This document shows, piece by piece, positions 27,035 through 33,893 of a DNA stretch of 64,000 nt. Position 1 is the first letter of the stretch; the number at the start of each line of letters is the position of its first letter. The translations under genes were made by a program, and so were the position numbers. A model generated the notes under the pieces. That model was not told where the DNA came from and did not search any database. It saw nothing but the letters and a program-made list of their open reading frames with translations. Origin of the DNA: Gillisella vitis (GTDB lineage Bacteria > Pseudomonadota > Alphaproteobacteria > Rhizobiales > Rhizobiaceae); assembly GCF_001541345.2 (NCBI RefSeq), contig NZ_LMVL02000001.1, positions 434,001 to 498,000 of the forward strand. Direction: 5' to 3'.

Positions 27035-27813
27035 GGTTTTGTCGCAAACTTTTGGCATGGTCGCAGAGAGGCTATTCCAGGATACAGTTATGCGGCGAGT
27101 GCGGAGAACTGTTTGAATGCCGATTGGCCACTGGTGGAAAACTGCTGTTTGCGGATCATATGGGCGACTTCGATGCCGTCCAGCTTCTTGATGAAACGAT
27201 GATCTTGCTCAATCATGGTGTTGAGATGTTTGACTTGGCAAATCTCGATCAGCCAGAACCAACCGCGCAACAGCAGCAGGAGGTTCATGTTCTGCAGTAC
27301 TGCCAAATTCGCCCCACTCTTGTCGATCACGACTTTGTCCGGCCAGCCATTGTTCTCGATGGTGCGGGCGAAAAAATCGGTAGCGGCGGCCTCGTTGCGA
27401 TGCTCAGACAGCATGAAATCAAGGGTTTGCCGTGCTTATCAATGACGCGATAAAAATACATCCACTTGTCTTTGACCTTGATGTAGGTCTCATCCATTCG
27501 CCTGGAGCCACCGGGTTTGGATTTGCGGCGCTTCGCTTGAAGGGCAATCAGCGGAGAGTATTTCACGACCCATCTATTCAGTGTCGCATGGTCGAGATTG
27601 ACACCGCATTCAGCCATGATTTCTTGAAGGTCGCGGTAGGAAACCGCATAGCGGACATAGAAAAACACGGCGTATAAAATCACTATCTTTCGGATAGTGA
27701 CTGCCTTTGAAATCGACCATGACCGCTCAACTCTGCCTGCCTGCTTTCTTCAGGCTGCATCTACCGCATGATCATTGAGGCTGCAAATCAGCCGGAAATT
27801 TTGCGACAAAACC
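27035..27813 (-). mobile_element. IS6-family insertion sequence, decayed
   Basis: The 779-bp element has perfect 14-bp terminal inverted repeats GGTTTTGTCGCAAA (27035-27048 and, inverted, 27800-27813). The size and ends fit the IS6 family. It sits against the IS630 remnant; the 8-bp flanks differ (GTGCCATC and GTCAGTTG), so no target duplication remains and an adjacent deletion or replicative resolution is likely. Confidence 0.85.
27088..27722 (-). pseudogene. IS6-family transposase, frameshifted
   Basis: The pieces in order are MVDFKGSHYPKDS, then (shifted near 27690) VFFYVRYAVSYRDLQEIMAE, MDETYIKVKDKWMYFYRVID (first Asp of DDE), then (shifted near 27410) DFMLSEHRNEAAATDFF, DKVVIDKSGAN (second Asp), NTMIEQDHRFIKKL (last Glu) and the C-terminus. 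About 20 residues seem to be missing between RFIKK and DGIEVAHMIRK. At least two frameshifts and this deletion make it inactive. Confidence 0.85.
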
Positions 27814-28054
27814 GTCAGTTGCGCCTTGACTAAGCCTTTACGCCGAACCTGTCGGGCGCGATCGAAGCGGGTGACACCATCAAGCGCGCCGGTGGGCCCG
27901 ACGGCAACTATGTGGCGTTGAACTGAAAGCCTCCTGGTAAATCGCTGCGGCAGAACGAACGCACCGTTCACCGTTTGACCTTCGTTACTTGGCCCCCACA
28001 TTCCTATATCGAGGGCAGCACAATCACTTTTCTGCAGATGCAAGGTTTTTATCC
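27814..28054. other. Short gap with a possible coding remnant
   Basis: A plus-strand open stretch ending at a TGA near 27932 reads FTPNLSGAIEAGDTIKRAG, then GPDGNYVALN. It looks like the C-terminus of a lost gene cut by the IS6 element, but I cannot name it. The rest holds the upstream region of the next gene, whose ribosome site (AAGG) is weak. Confidence 0.3.
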
Positions 28055-29077
28055 ATGAAAAACATTGGTTTCCTCTCCTTCGGCCATTGGTCGCCGTCCC
28101 CTCAGTCGGGAACGCGCTCCGCTGGCGATGCACTGCTGCAGTCTATCGATCTGGCGGTTGCCGCTGAAGAATTGGGGGCTGATGGCGCCTATTTCCGCGT
28201 CCACCATTTTGCCCGGCAGCTGGCATCGCCTTTTCCGCTTCTCGCCGCCGTCGGCGCCCGTACCAGATCGATCGAAATCGGCACGGCCGTCATCGATATG
28301 CGCTACGAAAATCCGCTCTATATGGCCGAAGATGCCGGTGCTGCCGATCTGATCGCGCAGGGTCGTTTGCAGCTTGGCCTGAGCCGCGGATCGCCCGAGC
28401 AGGTCATCAATGGCTGGCGCTATTTCGGCTTTCATCCGGAAGAGGGTGCCAGCGATGCCGATATGGGCCGGCGCCATGCGGAAGTGTTTCTGGAGGTGCT
28501 GAAGGGTCAGGGTTTTGCCGAGCCCAATCCGCACCCAATGTTTCCCAACCCGCCCGGGATGCTGCGCCTTGAGCCGCATTCGGAAGGCTTGCGGGAGCGT
28601 ATCTGGTGGGGCGCCGGCTCCAATGCCACCGCCATCTGGGCCGCCGAGCGCGGCATGAACCTGCAAAGCTCGACATTGAAGGACGACGAGACCGGCGAGC
28701 CCTTCCATGTGCAGCAGGCGGCGCAGATCCGAGCCTATCGCGAGGCCTGGAAGGCGGCGGGTCACACCCGCCAGCCACGGGTATCCGTCAGCCGCAGCAT
28801 CTTCGCTTTGGTCGATGACCGGGACCGCGCCTATTTCGGCCGCGGCGGCAAGGAGCAGGATTCAATCGGCTATATCGATGACAGCACACGGGCCATTTTT
28901 AGCCGCTCCTATGCGGCGGAACCGGATGTGCTTGTTGAGGAGCTGGCGCAGGATGAAGCCGTCACCGAGGCCGATACGCTGCTGCTGACCGTACCGAATC
29001 AGCTCGGTGTCGAATACAACGCCCATGTCATCGAGGCCATTCTGAAGCACGTAGCCCCGGCGCTCGGCTGGCGATAA
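28055..29077 (+). CDS. LLM-class flavin-dependent oxidoreductase
   Basis: The 340-residue protein of the bacterial luciferase-like family starts MKNIGFLSFGHWSP and has the flavin-barrel segments AEELGADGAYFRVHHFA, IEIGTAVIDMRYENPLYMAEDAG and LQLGLSRGSPEQV. Members use reduced FMN or F420 to oxidise varied substrates (aldehydes, sulfonates, nitrilotriacetate); the substrate cannot be told here. The ATG at 28055 is chosen because the conserved strand begins there. It stands alone between an IS remnant and an opposing MFS gene, so the context gives no pathway. Confidence 0.82.
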   Translation: MKNIGFLSFGHWSPSPQSGTRSAGDALLQSIDLAVAAEELGADGAYFRVHHFARQLASPFPLLAAVGARTRSIEIGTAVIDMRYENPLYMAEDAGAADLIAQGRLQLGLSRGSPEQVINGWRYFGFHPEEGASDADMGRRHAEVFLEVLKGQGFAEPNPHPMFPNPPGMLRLEPHSEGLRERIWWGAGSNATAIWAAERGMNLQSSTLKDDETGEPFHVQQAAQIRAYREAWKAAGHTRQPRVSVSRSIFALVDDRDRAYFGRGGKEQDSIGYIDDSTRAIFSRSYAAEPDVLVEELAQDEAVTEADTLLLTVPNQLGVEYNAHVIEAILKHVAPALGWR

Positions 29078-29314
29078 CCTGCAGTCTTGAACAGCAAGCG
29101 CCTTCAGGCCCGCGCGCTGAGCCAGCTGTGAACGCCGCCAGCCGCCGCGCGGCCGGTATCAAAACAGGCCGTGAGGAGGTGGCCGCCCGTCGGCGCCTCC
29201 CAGCCGCTGAACTAAATGCCTTGAGTGGCTTCAGGGTTATCATGTGATCTTATCAACAATCATCGCTGGTTGGGCTGCCTTGATGACTGATAGTCGCCCT
29301 GTACGGCTCTCATT
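29078..29314. other. Short intergenic stretch
   Basis: Convergent genes end on both sides. The GC-rich first half could be a remnant of coding DNA, but I find no supported gene, RNA or clear terminator. Confidence 0.4.
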
Positions 29315-30493
29315 TTATCGCGAGTGCTTACGAAACATTGATGTGAAAAGTAGAAGAGCGGCAAAAGCAGCGACAACCGAGGCCACCCGGATAACTGCTC
29401 GGAAATCGTAGACTTGCGCTATTAGGCCGGTCGCGGGGCCCGCAAGAATGCCGCTGACACTCAGAACATTCCAGTAAAGCGCGGTGGCCTGTGCCGGGCG
29501 ATCACCGGAGAAAGATTGCACGAAACTGATGCCGATGCTGGCATAGAGGCCGTAATACAGGCCCTCTAAGGCCGCGCCGGCCAACATCTGTGGATAGGTC
29601 TGCACATAGGAGAGCAGCAGGATCGTTACGGTTGCCAGCAGCGCCACTGCGACAAGTGGCCCTTTCAGGCCAAAGCGGGAGATGATCATGGGTGTAGTAA
29701 AGATCGCGAGGACCTCCACGAAGGTCTTCATGCTGAAGGCCGTGCCTGGCGCATAACCCGGTAGCCCGACTTCCCGCACGTAGAACAATGGCAGTGCGCT
29801 GAATGTCAGAGAGTGCGCTGAGGACAGGCAGAACACAAATGCGGCCGCCAACCACAGGCCGACGTCCTTGTTGGAAGAATGTGCGTGTACTGATCCTGAC
29901 TTGGGACGAAGTGTCATATCGCGCGGGATAATTATCCACCACATCAACGCCCAGCAGCATGCCAGGGCAAAAGCGAGCTTGAAGACGGCAGCTTCGCCGA
30001 AGCGCTCTGCGAACAGGAAGGCGACCGCCGGGCCTATCATCCAGGCGGTTGACGTCGTGGCGCGCAGGAATGCGTTGGACCGGCTACGCGTAATCTTGCC
30101 GCGTTCTGCTACGACCGCACCGAGGCTGAACATAGTGGATACCGCACTACTGCTCAGGCCGAATCCAAGCACGCCGAATGTCAAAACGATCCTGAAGGAC
30201 GGTGAAATCGACAAGGCACTCGTGGCAAGAAGATAACCCGCCAGTGCTACACCGATCAGCGGAAAAGGAGCAATACCCGCATCCAGCCAGCGACCAAAGG
30301 TGCGGGTGCAGATTATGCCGAGCACGGTAACGCCCGCCGCGTAGAGGCTGATTGTCCACGGCGCGCGTCCCAAACCCTCCACAATGTAGTAAGCCATGAA
30401 CGGCCCGATCATGGAACTGCATGTCGTGCCTATAAACAACACAAGCAAGAAGGGATAGAGTGAGAGCGAACGGCTGCTCATCGTCGCACTCAT
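29315..30493 (-). CDS. MFS sugar-efflux-type transporter (SET/SotB-like)
   Basis: The 392-residue protein has 12 membrane segments and resembles the sugar efflux transporter group (SetA-like): SLYPFLLVLFIGTTCSSMIGP at the N-terminus, GRAPWTISLYAAGVTVLG, and a duplicated six-helix layout with a central loop near residue 195. It probably exports sugars or related small molecules. MSATMSSRS at 30493 has GAAAGG 8 nt upstream; the longer frame to 30562 is not conserved. It has no operon partner. Confidence 0.75.
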   Translation of the reverse strand: MSATMSSRSLSLYPFLLVLFIGTTCSSMIGPFMAYYIVEGLGRAPWTISLYAAGVTVLGIICTRTFGRWLDAGIAPFPLIGVALAGYLLATSALSISPSFRIVLTFGVLGFGLSSSAVSTMFSLGAVVAERGKITRSRSNAFLRATTSTAWMIGPAVAFLFAERFGEAAVFKLAFALACCWALMWWIIIPRDMTLRPKSGSVHAHSSNKDVGLWLAAAFVFCLSSAHSLTFSALPLFYVREVGLPGYAPGTAFSMKTFVEVLAIFTTPMIISRFGLKGPLVAVALLATVTILLLSYVQTYPQMLAGAALEGLYYGLYASIGISFVQSFSGDRPAQATALYWNVLSVSGILAGPATGLIAQVYDFRAVIRVASVVAAFAALLLFTSMFRKHSR

Positions 30494-30774
30494 GGAAATG
30501 CCTTTCGAGATGCTGTCGCGGATGTTTCCGCAAACTTGCAAATTCAGGTCAATAGGCACCAACTATGACAGCCGTGTAACAGGCTAGTTGTGATATGAAC
30601 AGGTGGACGTTTGGCTCGTCCGCTTCGAGCCGACAGCGGACTTCAGCCGTGTGTTCACTCCGGGGACTTTCAGGGCATTCGCTCGTCGACCTGGATCCAT
30701 GTCCGTCGAGGAGACGGGTGAGCGTGGGGGATATTGGCAACGACGCGTAACGCGAGCTGTCCCGTCGCAGATTT
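30494..30774. other. Intergenic stretch between MFS and HNH genes
   Basis: No gene is supported. Short ORFs on both strands (for example 30603-30875) have no recognisable domain. The sequence may be part of a dispersed rhizobial non-coding repeat, but I cannot confirm this from one copy. Confidence 0.35.
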
Positions 30775-31104
30775 TCAGCGACGTCGGGTACGTTCCTCTG
30801 CCTCGTCCTCGAAGCTCGGTGGCTTGGTTTTCACCCACGCGACGAATTTCTGGATCGCGGGGTCCTCGAGAATAGCGGCGATCGTGGAAAACTTCTTCGC
30901 CAGCTGCGCGTCGGTGAAAACCCCGTGGATGTGGCTATGGCATATGCGATGCAGGGGCAACTTGAGCTTGCCGCCTTTGCTCTTGGGAACCAGATGGTGG
31001 TCCTCCATTTGGTCGTCCGGTATCACGCGCTCGCACAGCGGACAGATGACCGGCTCCGCTTGCATATCGTCCGAAGCGAAATTGTCTCTGATTTTGCGTG
31101 CCAT
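30775..31104 (-). CDS. Small HNH endonuclease-like protein
   Basis: The 109-residue protein has a zinc-knuckle CPLCERVIPDDQMEDHHLVPKS and a second Cys/His cluster HRICHSHIHGVF, i.e. CxxC...DHH...C..H, the compact HNH arrangement. The DHH supplies the catalytic His. MARKIRDNF at 31104 has GGAGAG upstream. The C-terminal third is charged (EDEAEERTRRR). Stand-alone HNH proteins of this size are common in rhizobia, and their targets are unknown. Neighbouring integrase and toxin-antitoxin remnants suggest a mobile island. Confidence 0.72.
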   Translation of the reverse strand: MARKIRDNFASDDMQAEPVICPLCERVIPDDQMEDHHLVPKSKGGKLKLPLHRICHSHIHGVFTDAQLAKKFSTIAAILEDPAIQKFVAWVKTKPPSFEDEAEERTRRR

Positions 31105-31229
31105 TAGTCTCTCCGTCGGCGGTCGGGCCTCGTCCGTTCGGCTTCGGTAGATCATCCTCTACCTGCTGACAACAAGAGAGGCCGCGGCGAAATCGCACCC
31201 GACCTTCCTCATCTTCGTCCATTCGTCAG

Positions 31230-31260
31230 GTCAGGACGTCCGTGGAGCGGTTGTCCTGAC
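31230..31260. repeat. Stem-loop GTCAGGAC/GTCCTGAC
   Basis: Perfect 8-bp arms (31230-31237 and 31253-31260) with a 15-nt loop lie between the HNH and Ros/MucR genes. There is no T-run in either direction; it could act as a weak terminator of the Ros/MucR gene or as an operator. Confidence 0.4.
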
Positions 31261-31333
31261 ATCGCTCGCACGACAGCGAGTAGCCGCTTCATCTCGAATG
31301 CGGGCTACTGCGTGGGAGTACCCCTGAAACTTG

Positions 31334-31792
31334 TTAGGCCACCTTCCGCCGTCGGTTCTGCCCTAGGCCACTTTCCTTTGCCAAACGCGAACGCGCTTCC
31401 GCGTATGCAGGAGCGACCATGGGGTAGTCGCTTGATAGATCCCATTTTTCTCGATACTGGTCAGGGGAAAGCGAATGATGGGTCATCAGATGACGCTTCA
31501 AGGACTTGAAGCCATTCCCGCATTCCAGACACGTCATCTGATCTTCCTGGAGAGACTTGCGGACCGAAACAGCCGGCTTCTGCTTCTCGACAATGGCGTC
31601 AGCTGCGGCAGGTATCGACGTCGACGTCAATGCTGCGTGGACATCGGCTATCAGCAAACGTAGTTCACTCACGGGGATGACATGGTTGCTGACGTAGGCT
31701 GATACGATATCGGACGTCAGTTCAACCAGCAGGCTTTGACTGTGGGTCTTCGGTAATTTGTCCGTGGATATAATCTTCTTCCAATGCCGCAT
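31334..31792 (-). CDS. Ros/MucR-family zinc-finger regulator
   Basis: The 152-residue protein has an N-terminal helical oligomerisation part ([20 protein letters not shown]) and the Ros/MucR finger [21 protein letters not shown] at about 86-106, followed by [25 protein letters not shown]. In alphaproteobacteria these proteins silence AT-rich or horizontally acquired genes and control exopolysaccharide and virulence genes. It begins directly after the integrase pseudogene stop. It is longer at its N-terminus than some MucR copies but otherwise complete. Confidence 0.88.
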   Translation of the reverse strand: MRHWKKIISTDKLPKTHSQSLLVELTSDIVSAYVSNHVIPVSELRLLIADVHAALTSTSIPAAADAIVEKQKPAVSVRKSLQEDQMTCLECGNGFKSLKRHLMTHHSLSPDQYREKWDLSSDYPMVAPAYAEARSRLAKESGLGQNRRRKVA

Positions 31793-32332
31793 TCAGCGGT
31801 CAGGCAAGCCAAAAAGTATTTCTGCTGTTTCCCATATCAATCCCAGGCGGGCAACAGCCTCCCGTATCCCCGGGCTTTGGCCTCTTTGAGGCCGTTGCGA
31901 ATGTTGGTTTCCACGCAGAACTGAGCCGGTAAGGCAGATAAAGGGATGCGGTCCAGTTGAGCGCAGAAAATTCTGTGCCCGAAGCTTATCCTCGACCTCG
32001 ATCGGCATGCCATGCTGCGGGTCGCACATACGTTTTTCCCCATCCCAAAGATGATGGGCAACGAACTTCAGCAGAAGCGCTTCCGGCGCAGGCCAGGGCG
32101 GGGACGTTCCCATCGCTGCCAACGACCATGCTTCCAGATAGGCCAGATCGGAGGTGAGTGCCCGAAGGGTGTTTTCGCCCATGCCTTGGTTGACCAGATG
32201 GCGGAGAGTCTCAACATCTTGATCCGTCAAAAGTTCGGCCAGCTCATTGCGGCGCTCCATTGGCAGGACGGCGGCGATTGTGTTGAGGTGATCGCGGCGA
32301 TGGATAAGCGCTTTTTTACGTGTCCCTGTCAT
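31793..32332 (-). pseudogene. Site-specific integrase, N-terminal part only, interrupted by an IS21 end
   Basis: The N-terminal ~130 codons resemble rhizobial tyrosine-recombinase family proteins (DQDVETLRHLVNQGMGENTLRALTSDLAYLEAW, then DPQHGMPIEVEDKLRA and FLRSTGPHP). Right after GPHP the reading frame enters DNA that is almost identical to the left end of the IS21 element at 12291 (see 31902-31941), and the family similarity ends. The catalytic C-terminal domain is absent. It marks a former integrated element. Confidence 0.65.
31902..31941 (+). mobile_element. Solo IS21-family terminal repeat
   Basis: Forty bases starting TGTTGG and containing GAACTGAGCCGGTAAGG differ at only 3 positions from the left end of the IS21 element at 12291-12330. 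No istA or istB accompanies it, so it is the scar of a deleted or recombined copy inside the integrase gene. Confidence 0.75.
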
Positions 32333-32694
32333 GCGGATGAAGACGTCGGATGCAGTTTCAGATCCGTTTGCGAAAAATCATGACCCTTGAAAAGTAAGGG
32401 GGCGTTAGCAACGATAGACACAGCATAGGAAAAACAATCGCCCATGTTGAGTGATGCGGGATGACGCCCTTTGCCAAATTGATCGAAAGCTTTTTCGGCC
32501 ACAAAATAATGGCGCTCCCCAAAGGCACCGGCGGTGACATTCGGAAATTTTCGCCCGGCCAGAACGATGCGTGCCTCAAGCAAAATAGGCCAGCTGATCA
32601 GAATATCTCCATGTGTGACAAGCGAATGAAACGTTTTGGCCTCAGGTTCATTAAGCGACATGGCAATAATAACCGACGTATCAATGGTGATTAT
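32329..32694 (-). pseudogene. VapC-like PIN-domain toxin, start codon lost
   Basis: The coding frame reads ITIDTSVIIAMSLNEPEA, the PIN-domain N-terminus with the catalytic Asp, then WPILLEARIVLAGRK with the second acidic residue and LNMGDCFSYAVSIV with the third; the C-terminus LLFKGHDFSQTD is typical. Where related pairs have ATG overlapping the antitoxin stop, this copy has ATA (32694-32692). The next in-frame ATG (32661) would remove the catalytic IDTS segment. I therefore call it inactive, although ATA initiation cannot be ruled out. Confidence 0.7.
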
Positions 32695-32948
32695 ATTGGC
32701 AGGCCGTTTTCGTCATAGAGATCATCATGGGCAGAGGTCGTGCCGGGTGGAACTTGACGACGGCCTTCAGCCATCAGCGCCCAAAGTGTATCAGCTGGCG
32801 TTTACGCCGCCTTTTCTCGCAACTCCTGCACATAGCGTTCGAGGGTCTGTTCGACGAGGCGGTTGATCGGCTGACCGGTGCCGCGTGCGAGCGCACGCGC
32901 CAGATCGCGGGCTTTGCCACTACGGATGGAAAGCTGTGGTTCGGACAT
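32691..32948 (-). pseudogene. VapB-type antitoxin with in-frame stop
   Basis: From MSEPQLSIRS (ATG at 32948, AAGGA upstream) the frame continues ARDLARALARGTGQPINRLV, the ribbon-helix-helix-like DNA-binding part, to REKAA, then hits TAA at 32804-32802. In the same frame it resumes TPADTLWALMAEGRRQVPPG and DDLYDENGLPI, the toxin-neutralising tail normal for this family of about 85 residues. A nonsense change therefore cuts the protein at 48 residues, leaving the DNA-binding half only. Confidence 0.72.
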
Positions 32949-33029
32949 GGTGTTCCTTATCAAAAGTTGGGCTAAATACAGCGATTTCCGCAATAGATAG
33001 CAACGTTCTGCCCAAAGATGGCTAGTTTC

Positions 33030-33048
33030 CGATAAGGGATACTTATCG
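33030..33048. repeat. Inverted repeat CGATAA-N7-TTATCG
   Basis: Perfect 6-bp arms with a 7-nt spacer (GGGATAC) lie 80 nt upstream of the RHE_PE00001-like fragment. The arms match the core of the 28-bp palindrome at 6549. It could be an operator or a recombination site. Confidence 0.45.
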
Positions 33049-33129
33049 ATGGTTAGAGCGCCAACCTGCAATCATACCGTGTCAGGAACCCTAATATTCC
33101 GATAGAGTCCGTTTAAGAAATAATTTACC

Positions 33130-33600
33130 ATGATTTCAATGCCTTATGATGTTTCGAAAATCAGTATGACAGCCCTGATGGACTCGGCTTTTCGCGCCGG
33201 TATCGCTTTGACGCGTCTCGACGAGCGCATCGCCCGTTCACCAGTTGGCGCGGGTTGGATTGAACGGTCCCAATTCACCGATGCCTGCGCCTCACTGTGG
33301 ACCGACGGCGAACTGGTTCATCTCGAAGACCTCGTTCTCCACGACGATATCAGGGATATTCGCACACCCACTCATGAGCTGACAATCGCCTGCGACTTGC
33401 TGCGCAGCCGCCGGCGCATTGCCACCCATCTTTCCGGCCGGGCATTTTCAACAGAGGGTATCCGAACTTTGTGATAGATGTCGGACAATCTACCAGGCGT
33501 CGACTATGCCGCCATCGATGCGCTGCTCGCGCGCTCTGACGCCGCGATCGAACGAGTCAAAAAGCCCGGCTGGGCTCTGGCCGATTCGCTGGTTATCGCT
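33130..33600 (+). pseudogene. RHE_PE00001-like rhizobial protein, broken
   Basis: The first part (MPYDVSKISMTALMDSAFRAG, then LVHLEDLVLHDDIRDIRTPTHELTIA) matches the N-terminus of a family common on rhizobial plasmids and associated with helix-turn-helix/DUF1612-type proteins. It stops at 33474. A second piece from 33478 (LPGVDYAAIDALLARSDAAIERV) belongs to the later part of the same family, so there is a frame break or internal deletion between them and similarity ends near 33590. The function of the family is unknown to me. Confidence 0.55.
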
Positions 33601-33893
33601 ATTGGTTTTTTGAAACACGATCGGTTTTGCGGGATTTGCCACCCTCTTATGGGCAATAGATCGCCTTTGCTTTGATAACCGCTACACGCGCGATATCGTA
33701 ACTTTCCAAGGGATGAATGGGTTTTAGCGCACTTTATCCGGACCTTTTGCATATTCCGTTTCGCCAGAGACGAAACGCATAGCGTTGTAGAGCGAACTGA
33801 CGGGTGGGCATTCATATAACGGTATGTAATGATTGTATGTATATTATATACACCATATAGATGTTTTTCATTCGTATTGAGGAGGAAAGCGTC
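33600..33893. promoter_or_regulatory. Upstream region of the LodA-like gene with two inverted repeats
   Basis: CGTTTCG-N7-CGAAACG lies at 33757-33777 and TGTATA-N3-TATACA at 33838-33852, the latter in an AT-rich stretch 42 nt before the start codon. Both look like dimeric-regulator sites (the second is TetR/ROS-like in style). No further gene is seen in this stretch. Confidence 0.4.

Noticed and set aside
27035..27813. Treating the IS6 element as active because its ends are perfect
   Set aside because: The transposase has at least two frameshifts and an internal deletion.
31837..32061. ORF reading IRNGLKEAKARGYGRLLPAWD in the integrase region
   Set aside because: It spans the solo IS21 end and appears only through a frame change; not a separate gene.
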